The notes beneath the pieces were generated by a model. It saw only the letters and a program-made list of their open reading frames with translations, was not told the DNA's origin and made no database searches. The position numbers and the translations under genes are program-made. From positions 310,001-374,000 of the forward strand of contig JAXDDX010000120.1 of the NCBI GenBank assembly GCA_034670405.1: 64,000 nt of DNA. The letters run 5' to 3'. Shown here piece by piece: positions 11,686-23,199 of this stretch; the stretch's first letter is position 1, and every line of letters starts with the position of its first letter. This stretch comes from Hoplostethus atlanticus. Taxonomy: Eukaryota; Chordata; Actinopteri; Trachichthyiformes; Trachichthyidae.

Positions 11686-12683
11686 AAAAACTGTTGTCAA
11701 TGTATATAGAATGTAATAGATCAGTACATTATTACATTGGCCTTTTTCATAATCCAATATGGCTCCTTGATCTGGCGGGTAAGCGGAAGTAGTCTCTCTC
11801 GTTCATCGGACGAGAACCGCTGATCCGACTGAGCGGCTCGCGAACGAGTCGAGAGAGACTGAGCGGCTCGCGAACGAGAGGGCAGATGAACGAGAGAGAC
11901 TGAGCGGCTCGCGAACGAGTCGAGAGAGCAGATAAACGAGAGAGACTGAGCGGCTCGCGAACGAGTTGAGAGAGCAGATGAACGAGAGAGCAGATAAATA
12001 TCGGACTTCTCGGATTCAATCGGACATCTCGCGAACTGAGAGAGCAGATGAACGAGAGAGCAGATGAATATCGGACTTCTCGGACTCAATCGGACATCTC
12101 GTGAACCGAGAGAGCAGATGTCCGAGCGGTTCACGTCTGATGAACGACAGAGACTACTTCCGCGTACCTGCCGGATCAAGGAGCCATATTAGATCGTGAA
12201 AAAGGCCAATGTAATAATGTAGTGATCTATTCTGCACACATTGACAACAGTTTTTGTTGTTTAAGATGTTGTTTAATAAATTAACTGGTAATTGGGTAAA
12301 CTATAAGCCATTTAACATTTAACATTGGTCAACAAAACTGTCTCTATTAGAAAAAGAAAGTCAAGAGCACACGAAATAAAATGAAATCAATAGCAATACT
12401 CTGTGTAAATACTATAAATATTATTATTATCATTGACCTGTAGTTTAGTTGGTGTTTTACAGTTGGTTACACATCTGGTTTGAAAGGGGTGGTGCTTGTG
12501 TTACTAGTATAGCTCAGTTAGTAGAGCAGCAGACTCTCATGCTGAGGATTGTAGGTTCAAACCTCACATGGGATGGTATGTTTTTGTTGGTGAATCATAA
12601 TGAATCGATTCAGAATCCATGCACTTCTATTGGACGGCTCGAAAGAATCGAGTTAGTTAAAAGAGTCGGTCTTCCCATCACTA
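11686..12683. mobile_element. hAT-like element with long palindromic arms and tandem core
   Basis: Arms of about 86 bases (11686-11776 and 12170-12255) are inverted copies of each other, both carrying ACATTGGCCTTTTTCA and ATATGGCTCCTTGATC. Between them are four copies of GACTGAGCGGCTCGCGAACG (11828-11965) and two longer units with ATCGGACTTCTCGGA (about 11998 and 12069). The right end reads as the complement of TAGTGATGGGAAG, a hAT-type terminus. A relative with the same arm and a TAGTGATGG start lies at 27146-27608. The left terminus and target duplication are not clear. Confidence 0.65.
12501..12575 (+). repeat. tRNA-like relic with A and B boxes
   Basis: The A box (TAGCTCAGTTAGTAGAGC) and B box (GGTTCAAACC) are spaced as in a tRNA. 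The D arm and the T loop (TTCAAAC) look right. The acceptor stem does not pair, and the anticodon stem has only about three pairs. It is therefore better read as a tRNA-derived relic or SINE-like head, possibly descended from a Lys-type tRNA, than as a working tRNA gene. Confidence 0.55.
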
Positions 12684-12926
12684 GTCGAAAGATCTCCGTC
12701 ATGCGTGGCGAGTGTCGGTCAAGCTCAGTAAAGAATGTAGATAGCAGCGGTAAGGTTAATATGCGCGTGAACTCCTTATCGATCTGCAAAACATTAACAA
12801 TGCACTTGTCACTCACCTCACATTAGAACATCACAACAATATACAACACAGGAAGGATGGACATTAAATTACTAGCAGTTTGATCACTATATTCGCAATA
12901 TCAATGAGGAGAGAAACAGTCATCTA

Positions 12927-14449
12927 CAGTTTTTTACAGTCCCTAACACCCGTTTGTCCAATCTGTAGTCACATTTTCAAAACTCTAAACACAATTAGCA
13001 CAACATCCGTCAGTTGTGGACCATACCATTAACACAATTCATGTTGTTTTCACACAATAAGCAGTCAATTAACACGTTTCTAAAATGCTTAGATTTTCTT
13101 TACATACAAGCTTACCCAATACCAAAATTATGGATCTTTCTTGTCTTATTTACCAATGCTTGCACACAGCATGCCAGAAATGAAAACCTAATGTTCAAAA
13201 CCTTAAATATAGTATAAAGCCTCTACTTCTACAACAGCAGCTCAAAAGCTGTATTGAAACAGCTGATAAGCATTTTTGAATGAACAGATAACTGAAACAT
13301 TGAGAAATAGCTGATTTAAATTGTGTAAAATAGACCAAACACAGAGTTCGAATGAAACAGTTGTACACAGTTCCTTTTGAAAGGAACAGTGAGTGGGTCA
13401 CCAGCACCGGCACCAATACGTCCAGGTATGGTGTCTATCCAATATGTCTTGTTCTATAGTGAGTTTTACACTATGCTACTCTACATGTAAACATGGGTTA
13501 CAGTACATACAGTAGGACATACTGAAAAGTATTTACACATACTGTGTTTACACATATTGTGCATGCCAAGCGTTTCTATCCAAGGTGCATGGCGAGAGAT
13601 GACATAGATGTGATGTGGACGAGAACATGTGGCCAAATGCTGAAGATCGTATAGATTACAGTTTACAGATTACAGATTACAGTCCACAACAGACGGATGT
13701 TGTGCTAATTGTGTTTAGAGTTTTGAAAATGTGACTACAGATTGGACAAAAGGATGTTTGCGACTGTAAAAAACTGTAGAACAGGACTGTGCATTTTGGT
13801 GTTTTTTCCCTTCTGTGCCTTTTTTACTGTATTTGTGTATTTTATTTTTACACATTTGGAACCAAAGGCCATGTATGTTGGATTTTTTTGTTGCTACTAA
13901 CGCTTTTACTGCAGCAATTCTGTCACTTACTATTTTTTTCTACTGTACATTCTATAAAGTAAAGATGACTCATTCACTTTTAGTATGTTGCCAAAAATGC
14001 ACACATTCAACACTCAACCAAAACAGTGGTTTACAGTAAAAGGAAACTGAATTCTAAAAAACAATGGATTTCATATTGTCTATTGTATGCAGGTAGAACT
14101 GAAACATGAAAAGTAATGCATTTTTTGTAATGTCATCAACTGTTAGTATTTTGAAAGTCGTTGTGCTATGATTGACTATATGTTCCTCTTGGATAGAAAA
14201 CGTGCTAGTGTTTTGAAAGAATGATTTGATTTTGAGTCAGGTTTGCCGTGTTTTGTTAGAGTTAGTGTATGTAGAGAACGTTTTTTTGCATTTTGAAATG
14301 TAGATTTAGTATTTAATTAACAAAATGTGGTTTTGAGCAGAAAATTAACTATTTGGCTAATTGTGTGATGTAGGTGTATTGCTGTGTTAGGAGTTTAGAA
14401 AAAGTATCTTAAGTATAGCTAAATGCTTGTTAGTGATCGTAAAAAACTG
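12927..14449. mobile_element. TA-flanked composite MITE, copy 1
   Basis: The ends are CAGTTTTTTACAGTC and the complement of CAGTTTTTTACGATCAC, bounded by TA on each side (12925-12926 and 14450-14451), as expected for Tc1/mariner mobilisation. An internal terminus at 13776 (CTG then TA) closes an 850-bp unit whose first and last 90-100 bases are inverted copies. The whole is thus a composite of a long-TIR MITE plus 670 bases. A second copy in reverse orientation is at 38765-40941. No transposase is seen. Confidence 0.82.
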
Positions 14450-14489
14450 TAAATATCACATTATCCATATCCTTGTTTTTGGTCAACAC

Positions 14490-15603
14490 TTATATTTGAT
14501 TTGTCATTATCTCCCTGTTCTTATGTGTGTGCGCACTCTGAGGGCAAACATAAAACCTGAGCACATATAGGACATGTACCTCTTTCACAGTGAACAGAGC
14601 TGGCCATCTGCTTTTAAAGTCTGCAACCAAGGGCTGTCCTTGAAGAACTTCTTGCCTTCGGTATGAGAAAGTCTTCTCCATTTTCATGTCACTATATGGT
14701 CATTGTTTCTCTTCGTAATCTCTGAAAACAGTGCAGTTCTCTCCTTTTCCAGACTGTCAGTGGTTTCTCCTTTTGGATGCTGCGGACAGTAATTGACTTC
14801 TGCCCTTCTGGGCTTTTTCACATTCAACGCTGCCAGACATTTGTCTTAGGGCTTCAGTGAATTTATCGTCACCTCAGCACATCCCAGGCCTCTTAGTTTG
14901 GTCCGGAAGTTGGCCATTTTATATTTAAGGCTTATCTTCCACCCATAACAGCCATTGAAGGATCCCTTTTCACCAAGACAAGGATGCTTTTTCACAAGGG
15001 CTTCTGCAACATCATTCAGATCATTGTCGGTTAGGTAGGCTTTGAATTTAATTATTTCTTCTGCCAGTCTTTCCAAAATTTGGGATTTCAGTTCAGATTT
15101 CAGAGGGGCTCAAATGAATTCCACTAGCACTGAACTCAGCATTGGTCTTTTCAAGTTGCAGTTCAGAATCATAGCTGAAACAAGGGACTGTGAAAACACT
15201 TGGCCAAACCCAAAGTCTTGTAGATGGCAATGAACCTGGAGATGAAACTGGCTCTGTATTATCTGTGTCAACCGAAGAGATTGATGAGGAATCTGTTTGG
15301 CCCCTGTCTGCTCGAGGATGATGTGACGTGAGGTTGACTTGCATCATCTTCTTCTGTATAACTTTGCAAGTAGATCAACTTAATGGTTGCTTTGTCATCA
15401 ATTTTGGAGATCACAGACAGGTTTATGAACTCATTTCTGAAATCAGCATCTTGATATTGAAGCCGAAAATCTTGTTGCAATCCAAAACTGGTCTTTATTG
15501 TCTGGAACAATTCCTCTATGGAGTCTGGTATCCCTGCTGGCAGAATTAGCTTCCTGGCATCATCTTCACCAAGGAGGATCCTGAGTCTCATGGGCTGGGT
15601 CAT
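14490..15603 (-). pseudogene. SAMD3-like / PB1-like teleost multicopy protein, broken
   Basis: Read on the minus strand from an ATG at 15603, the N-terminus (LRILLGEDDARKLILPAGIP, then LFQTIKTSFGLQQDFRLQYQ) looks like a PB1/ubiquitin-like fold. A linker containing FSYDSELQLEK follows, then a conserved block with KKHPCLGEKGSFNGCYGWK and RTKLRGLGCAEVTINSL, then KKPRRAEVNYCP and FSYRRQEV. I recall this arrangement from many uncharacterised fish proteins, some named sterile alpha motif domain-containing protein 3-like; the function is unknown. The reading frame changes at about 15300 and 15080, stops at 14861 (TAA) and shifts again near 14690. It is therefore a pseudogene with no introns visible. 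A solo LTR starts 10 bases upstream of the ATG. Confidence 0.65.
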
Positions 15604-15612
15604 TGTGTAGAC

Positions 15613-16380
15613 TGTTGTGAATAATATACTTTGTACTAAGCGATGATATGCTTTGTAATAAGCAATATAATCCAGAGTGTGTGTGTGTTATGATAAATCT
15701 ACATAAATATAGAATATGTTTGATTAAGCATGTAACCTAAAAGATCATAAAGTAATCATAAAGTTTCAATAAAGCTTCAAAAAACATAGTCTAACAGTTT
15801 CCCTACAGTAATCATAAAGTTTAAAAAAATACAGTCTGAGGCCCTTTTGCACTAAGGGTGTCCAAGGTCAGGCGGCAGAGGCCTTAAAAAAACCAGGTGG
15901 AGCAGGCGCAGACAGAAGCCCAGGTGGCCATAACGTAATGGTGAAATGGGAAAGTCCCCAAGACTCCAAGTTTAACGGTTACGTAATGGTGGAAAACGGG
16001 AAAACGGGACCGCCTACATGCCCACAAAGACCCCCCATAGGACCAAATTTGGCGTTTAGACACCATTATTTTCTTGCTGACAAAGCTAAAATTAATGAAA
16101 AATGGGCGTAGAATCAGTATTCTCCACCCAGTTTTTAGGATATATAAGATCATGCACAGACAGTTGTATTTCAGTCTGGTTCCGGGACCAACTCGGGTTT
16201 TGTCTCTGTTATGGAATAAAGCTCTATTGCATCGAACTCTGATCATCTCCAGTGACTTCTTTGAACCTGTTTGAGACTCCAGTAACTACAGAATCTACAG
16301 AATCGTGAAGAAGTATTAAGTGTTGGCATGGGGGTCCGGTCATCATCACTGGCCTGAGACTTGGACTTCTTCCTCCAACA
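15613..16380 (+). mobile_element. Solo LTR, family F1, copy A (768 bp)
   Basis: It starts TGTTGTGAATAATATAC and ends CTTCCTCCAACA, flanked by the exact 4-bp duplication AGAC (15609-15612 and 16381-16384). A TATATAAGATC box at about 16140 and an AATAAAGC polyadenylation signal at about 16216 set the orientation and mark U3 and R. Two other copies of nearly the same sequence lie at 30363-31136 (minus) and 32023-32801 (plus), each with its own 4-bp duplication. No internal retroviral sequence is attached, so this is a solo LTR formed by LTR-LTR recombination. Confidence 0.9.
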
Positions 16381-16384
16381 AGAC

Positions 16385-17430
16385 CTAAAGAATCACAACA
16401 CCAATTGAATATGTCAGATTTTTTGTTTTTTTAAAACTCAGAGGCACTTATAATAATTTATAATTAGTATATATGTGTGGGTGTTTGAGTGTATACATTG
16501 TCTAATGTACACCTGTTTGATACTTTGTTTTTATAGTAAATAACAGTAGATTCCATTTAGTGCTGATAATTGTTTTTTTAATCAAAACAGGTATTCTGAT
16601 TTAACCTTTATTTCCACTAAATTCACTGCAGGGCAATCTTAAAAAGCACTCTTTCAAGTACCATTTGATTTGTAAGATGGACTGAGCATTGAGGAACAGG
16701 TAAATCAGGAGGATGAGGACAAATGTCAAGCTGTTTATAGTTGTGCAGATATTTGATTTAGGCAATAAGCCACGCTGTAAACAAAACACCACTAGTCAAA
16801 CAGTGCCTAATTGCTTTCTTGCGTGACTGAGGGTTAAAAACATTAAAATTGACCTTCAGAAGGGGTCAAGAAGACCAGCGGGGATGACAAAAGCCATAAT
16901 ATGTGTTTATAGACAAATTAATGTAATGTAAAGGATACAGAATGAAAATCCAGGTATCAAGGTAGTGTATGTGCTTTGATTGTATATACATATTGTGCTA
17001 AGCAGAGCTGTACTGATTTGACAAATAATTGATTGACAGAAGAAAAAAACTTTAGAATTGTTTAGTCATTTAATTCAATTATCAAGCAAAAATTCCAAAC
17101 ATTCTCTGGTCCTAGCCTCTCAAATGTGATAATTTGCTGTTTTATATTGTAAATTAATATCTTTTGGTTTTGGACTGTTTGTTGGACAAAATAATTTGAA
17201 CACGTCACCATGGGCTCTAGGAAATTGTGATTGAACATGGACAAATGGAGTAGTGCATTTTTCACTATTGTCTTAGCTACATTTTGTAAATTAATGATTG
17301 ATTGATTAGTTAATTAAAAAATAATCAATAGATTAATTGATAATTCAAATAATCAGACATTTTTAAGACTTCCTGTGCCATGTGATGTGGGGGAAAATAC
17401 TTACAAACATTACTTCTGTTTTCCCTGTAA
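16385..17430. other. No gene seen
   Basis: AT-rich sequence between the solo LTR and the end of the next pseudogene. No motif, RNA gene or bounded repeat was found. It probably belongs to the spacer between the two adjacent pseudogenes. Confidence 0.55.
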
Positions 17431-17436
17431 GTCGAT

Positions 17437-19833
17437 GTGTCTCTTCAGTGTAACCAGACACAGGCCTCTCGCACATGTGACATGTCAAGTTCAAAAGCTC
17501 TAAAGTTCTCTCTATACCAAGCAGTGAACCTTTTCACAATGAAATGTATCTTGCCTTGCAAAATACAGATTTGCAGAATTTCAGCAAACTCAGGCAGACC
17601 AAATAATTGCCCATGGACAACAATCATTCCTTTGTTGTTGTTCATACCATTGTATGACACACTTTTTGTAATGTGGACATCAGTCTCATAGGGTAATCTT
17701 AGCTTAATAGCAACTGCAATGTCACTTTGCAACATCAATTGGTACTGATGAGACTTTAGTTACCACCAAAGGTGTCCTATGGTCAGAAGAGTGCAAGTCA
17801 GAGGCAATCCTGAGCTGATGTTTTCTGGCAAGTGTGAGAGGTATGTTTTTAAAACAGTTGGTATGGCGAGCATTCTGATTAAAGAAACTATGTTTCTCCT
17901 CAAACCTCATTGTCCATTTATGAACAAGAGGCCCAAAGAGGCGAATCATAACAGGGTAGTGCTCTACATAATGATGTTTAGGGAGAAGACGGTTGTTTGG
18001 AAAAAGCTCTTGGTATCTCTGGCGATGTTCACTGATTTTGCACTCAAGAAATGAAATCGACTCATCAGAGTGGACAGGGGCTATGACAAGCTCCACTATG
18101 TCCTTGAGATCCAAAACAACATGCCATGTAGGTTCATCCTCTGGAACAAGTGGACCAATAATCAGAGGCAACAATCGAAGCAGAGACCAATTTTCATGTG
18201 TATTTCCACCAATATTTTTCTTTACTGAGAAAGTTTGTGGTATCGGGTGAGGCGGTGATTGGTTTTATCTCCCCATTTGTACTCAAAATTTTTGATCAAA
18301 TTGTTACGTTTTTCTAAGGTGAAATACTTTTTAGAGATCAAAAGAGACAAACAATGAGCAAGCTCCACGGGTATTACGCCCTCAAATAGATCATGTACTA
18401 CATCTGGGGGGTAGCCTGCAGTGACATGAAAATGGGTGAGATTCTTACTCAAAACACAATCCCATTTAACTCCACAGCACAAACATGCTGTTTCCAGTGC
18501 ACACTTCAAATGGACTTCATGAAGTTCCCACGTTCTATGCTCAAAAACACCAGCAGTCAATGACTGAATTTCTGATTTTTTTAGCTGTGCAGAATCTACA
18601 GATGTATTCACCAGAAAAACTTTATACAAAACCTGCCAGCCCATGGGCTCCTAGGTTGTCAGCTATTACGCAATTCACTGTGCCTTTGATACACTGGTTC
18701 AATTGACTGACGAACACACCATGTTGCTCCAAGATTACCAGATCTTTCAAAAGTGGATCCAACACTTTTTCAAACCCAAATGTCTTCAAATCTTCACTTT
18801 TACAAAGAACAGCCAAATAAATGGATGAGAGAGCAGAATGAGAGCCAGGCGGCAAATTGCACAAGACCCAATATACACCCCAAAGCTCATGCTTTTTGCG
18901 TGAGGTCCTAAGAGGATTACAAACCTCAAAAACGTTGATATAAAGTTGTATGGAAGTTCTCAACTTCTCGACAGCTAGAAAGTTGTTTTATAATGCTCAC
19001 CATCTCGAAAAGAACTGTAAACCCTCTGATCACCATGCAAAACTTCTCTATTTTCTTGAGCTATTTGTTCTTCAATCACTTTATCCAGTAATTGATTGTG
19101 ACTCAGTATTTCCTGCAATAACTGTAATAAACGGATGTACTGAAATGACCTCCTTTGGTCTACAGATAGAAAATACTCAATAGGCTCTACAACCCTAAAA
19201 TATAGCTTGTAGTATTGTTTTCTTTTAAAAGAAGTGGCAAGAGGGCCACACTTTCCAAAAATTTTAGCCACAGGGTTAGAAACACACACAGAATTCGAAA
19301 ACTTGTTCTTCAACGACAGCCTGACCAACATGGAGGTTATGGCTTTTGAACATTTCTGTAACTGTACGCTTTGTGACTGGCACAAGCTGAACTTAACAAA
19401 AAATGCAACTCTTCCAACTCATCTACTGCTGTTGCTGGAATATGAAATATATGTTCCAATTTCAACAACATTACTGCTATTTTCTGCTCAATTAGTTCTG
19501 GCAGATTTTCAACAGCACCATCATCACCTTCTGTCTCTGACTCCGTTTCAACTTCAACATATGATACATCAGCAGAACAGCCAGCCCTCACATTATCAGA
19601 GGTATCTGACACTTGCACCGGGTCCACAAATGCAACTACACCTGCTTTAAAATCTTTCAGTGTGTGTGGATGATGCTTCCTGTTTTTGTGTGTATAAAAT
19701 GTACTGTAAATATTTGTCTTGAAAGGGCAACCAAGAAACACACAACTAACTGTCTCGTTACTTCGCAGATGTGTTCCAACATGAACAAAAAAATCTTTCT
19801 CTGTGGAGAGGTCACTGCATTCACATAACCTGT
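17437..19833 (-). pseudogene. Zinc-finger plus transposase-like teleost multicopy protein, broken
   Basis: The minus strand encodes, in shifting frames, a protein family I know from many uncharacterised fish loci. The N-terminus (19830-19670) has a C2H2-like pattern: LCECSDLSTEKDFFVHVGTH, then CVFLGCPFKTN and HKNRKHH. Next comes a cap with QYYKLYFRVVEPIEYF, then LYINVFEVCNPLRTSRKKHE and LGAHGLAGF, and FHVTAGYPPDVVHDLFEGV (resembling the D-x-x-H block of CACTA/tnp2 transposases). Then WHVVLDLKDIVELVIAPV, HYVEHYPVMIRLFGPL and WTMRFEEKHSFF follow, and a tail with GLPEFAEILQICILQ. Frames change near 19360, 18970, 18630, 18200 and 17730, so it cannot be translated. I infer a former transposase but cannot place a catalytic triad. 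Confidence 0.6.
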
Positions 19834-21064
19834 AACATAATGTGATGTTACAGAAGCAGAAAAAGCACTTGCTATTACTTTAGACACTCTGATTTTATCT
19901 TGTTTCTTGTTATTATTTCCCCGCCGTCATACATGAACAGGAGATTTATTTCTTAAACAGTAACCGCAACACATGGGTCCGCCAATAAGTGTTGCGCTAA
20001 GTGTTATATATACTATAACTTAAGCTTCTTTGGACATTAAGTGACTAACAGTAACTTAACCAATCTAAACACAATGTTTTACCGTGGCTACGACTAATGT
20101 TACATCCTGGCACTCCCCCCCCCACACACCGTGTCTCTCTCATAGCAAAGCCGCTAGCCTGGCTACAACACAGGCACAGGTTCCACACCAAGCGAATCTC
20201 TTAAAGCACCGCGGTTCACCGGCGAGAGTTTCTACATGGAGCACAAAAAAGCAATTTTGAGAGATAATGTACTTGGAGTGTAAATAAAGACAACCTAGCC
20301 ATAGCAAAGTTGAGCTAGCCTTAACTGAGAAACATGCACGACAAAACTCATGTTTTAGAGAAAGCTAGCCAACTGAGAAATTTCTTAAGAACTACTACTC
20401 ATCCTATTGAACTAAATAAATTCATGTAGATATAAAATAATTACTTAACCTTAATATCAAGGATGCCAAACGATTAGGTGAAAGTCCTCACCCATGTGTT
20501 CGTTAACCTTCTAAATCGAAGTTATCGCGGGCGTCCACGAAACGTCCAATTTCCCCTTCTACAAACTTTCTGCATCCGGTGGATGTGAAGCATGCGCAAA
20601 AGCCAACAATGTCAGAATCATTGTTTCAAAATATCTTGTTCTCGTTGGACCAACATATTTTGGCATATATAACTGGTAGAAATCGTTGGAAACACCCACA
20701 TCCAACAAGTCAATGTTTGTGATGTTTCTTTTCATGTAATGTAAGATACATTACTATCAACCAGCATGTTTTCTAATCCTTAAAGACCTTGAAGAGCAAA
20801 GGAAACTAAGACAGTACGCTAAACTATAGAAAGAAACTAATGTCAGGCTTCTATAGTGACTGTGCTGTAGTGATAACAACCCTCAAGCAGCCGACTGGGG
20901 TCACAAATGTGAACTCAAGCATACTTTTGTCAATAGATGGGAATAGATGGGGGATAAAAAAAAATCCCAATTCACCTACTTATAATTACCACTAGGGACC
21001 TGTCAAGAAACGTGGGAAGGTGGAAATAATGCTCATTACAACATCGCGTAGACCCGTCATTTTA
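19834..21064. other. Spacer upstream of the pseudogene, no gene seen
   Basis: No coding motif was found. Short ORFs here lack recognisable features. If the 17.4-19.8 kb pseudogene had its own promoter it would lie here, but no convincing TATA or initiator could be pinned down. Confidence 0.5.

Positions 21065-21068
<4 letters not shown>

Positions 21069-21098
<30 letters not shown>
21069..21098. repeat. (GT)15 microsatellite
   Basis: Uninterrupted GT dinucleotide run of about 30 bases. Confidence 0.93.
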
Positions 21099-21099
<1 letters not shown>

Positions 21100-21182
21100 T
21101 GAGAGACAGAGAGAAAGTTCGACAGGAGATGAGTGAGTCAAATGTCGACAGTATGGAGCAGAGAGTGAACGGGACCGACAAA

Positions 21183-21490
21183 TCAAATCAAATCACATTT
21201 ATTTGTAAAGCCCTTAATCCCCGTTAAAGTCTGAAAGGGCTTCACAGTGCCTAATGTGTGAAAACAATAAATGGTTAGTACATGACAACCCCCAGCCTTG
21301 GAACCTCGCAGAGGACAAGGAAAAACTCCCAAAAAAACCTTTTAGGGAAAAATTGGAAGAAACCTCGGGAGGGGCTATTCTGAGAGGGATCCCCCTACCA
21401 GGACGGTTGGGCGTGCAATAGATGCCGAGTTTGGGCAAGCAGCGTATGCATAATGCATAAAGGTTTATTTGGGTGGGACATCCAGACAGC
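21183..21490 (-). repeat. L2-type LINE 3' end, dead-on-arrival copy
   Basis: This aligns closely with 33266-33570, the 3' untranslated region of the L2 LINE at 33.3-36.2 kb. The shared order includes the tandem AATCAAATCAAATC tail, ACATTTATTTGTA and GGATCCCCCTACCAGGACGG. No reverse transcriptase is attached, so it is a severely 5'-truncated insertion on the minus strand. Confidence 0.8.
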
Positions 21491-21546
21491 AGTCAGCGAC
21501 CTGTTTCCGGAGGATGCAGCCAGGGGCAGACCTGGAGAGCTGGCCA

Positions 21547-21598
21547 GTCAGGTTGGAGCTGAAGCATCCTGCGTCAGGTTGGAGCTGAAGCATCCTGG
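21547..21598. repeat. 26-bp tandem duplication
   Basis: Two adjacent copies of a unit starting GTCAGGTTGGAGCTGAAGCA at 21547 and 21573, differing only in the last base. Confidence 0.9.
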
Positions 21599-21679
21599 AG
21601 ACTGGCGGCTTTGCTGCTCCATGGCTGACCTGCCAGGGCGGATGGAAGGTGCGCCTGCCAGGAGAGACGCCGCTGAAAA

Positions 21680-21952
21680 GCGGGCGTCAAGATTGTGTCA
21701 TCCTTGTTTGCTGTGATGTAAATAAAGTGGCCTGCCGGCTCGTGAACTCTTCTCGACTCCTGCCTGTGTCTCTGCCTGTGAGCCAGAACAGACAGAGACA
21801 GAGATTTACATCATAGCAAACTATGACGACCCAATCTTGACGGCCACTTTAATTGCAGCCGGTGCTGGATACAGGCAGAACCAGCCCACTAGCTTAATTT
21901 TCTCCTGTATCCAGCCTATGCCTCACCCACATCCTCCCCCCAGTCTGCCACA
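21680..21952. repeat. Inverted LTR-like segments, TGTGGC family
   Basis: The minus strand from 21951 starts TGTGGCAGACTGGGGGGAGG, like the solo LTR at 47178, and carries the GAATTAAGCTAGTGGGC-type block also seen at 5526-5630. The stretch 21680-21735 (GGCGTCAAGATTGTGTCATC, then ATGTAAATAAAGTGGCC) recurs as an inverted copy at 21796-21852. Two oppositely oriented LTR pieces, or one LTR folded by a rearrangement, fit this. Confidence 0.5.
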
Positions 21953-22440
21953 ATGACACACAGGGCACTCACAAGGGAGAGAGGAAGGTGGTTGCGAGTA
22001 GGGGAGCAAACCAAATCTCTGCAGTACGGTAAAGAGTGGTGGATCGTTGGAAATCGTGGATTAGACGAATTTCTCTGTTTGAACTGTGCCTGACAGATTG
22101 TGTATGACTGAGTGGATTCCCCCAGAAACTGACGTGAGAAGGTATGAATTGACAACTGATTGGATCATGGACCCACAGACTTGTAAGCTTGGCAATTCCC
22201 CTCCTATCCCTCCGTCTGTTGCTCCCTGTGCTATGTATCTCACCAGGTCGAGTGTTGTTTGTGTCCAGTTCGGCTGGACACTGACAGTCAACTGACAGTC
22301 AACTGTCTTCAGAAAGAGGGAAAAATAAAGACTAGAGGAGATGAAACATCAAAGTGTTGGCAATAGGAAGGCACTGGCGCCATTCTCCCACACAGATACT
22401 TACTCACAAAAAATGCACCCACACAACTAACCCCCCCCAA

Positions 22441-22462
22441 ACACACACACACACACACACAC
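22441..22462. repeat. (CA)n microsatellite
   Basis: ACACAC run of about 22 bases preceded by a short C run. No gene was found in 21953-23150. Confidence 0.9.
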
Positions 22463-23199
22463 AACAGTGTCATACACTCTTTGGCAGTATAAAGGCATTG
22501 ACTATGCATGCACACACACAGCCCTGCACACTGTATTGAGTGATGGAGTGCTGCCAGGCTGCTGGTGTTTTGGTTGTGATCAGTGTACCTGTGGGTGAAT
22601 CAGCCTGCACCAGAGGATGATTAAGAGAGCTGAGATTTGCAGAACAGAAAGACAGTTATGGTACTGACAACAGACAGCCAGTTATGGCACTGACAACAGA
22701 CCCACAGCAGCAGCATATTATCCTGGGTTTCCATTGAGAGTTTTAATGCCACACCATGGTCTAAATGCTGTTTCAGAGGCTTTTCCACCCTGGCAAGAAT
22801 AACATTCTGGAGGAAACACTGAATACTTAAAATCGTTTGGGTTGAAATTGGTCAAATTTAAATATATTGAATATTGACACAAAATATCTGCAGCTTCAAT
22901 CCACATATGTGCAAACTCAGTGACAGAAACTGGACAATGAAACAGACATCTTACTTATTACTACTTATTACTACTTTTTGGCATAATTCTGATTTGTGAT
23001 TGTGATTATTTGCCATAATCACAATGCAGTGAGCACAAACTGAACCAGGCACAGTAATTTTGTTGTCTGATGTGTAATACCATAATACACCATTTGCTGT
23101 ATTGTTGGTGTTGATCCATGTTTTAAAACAGAAAGACAAATCAAATCAAACTTTATATAGCACCTTTCGTACAGGCTCTGCAATATGGTGGTGACAAAT

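Noticed and set aside
12501..12575. Functional tRNA gene
   Set aside because: The acceptor and anticodon stems do not pair well enough, and it lies in transposon sequence.
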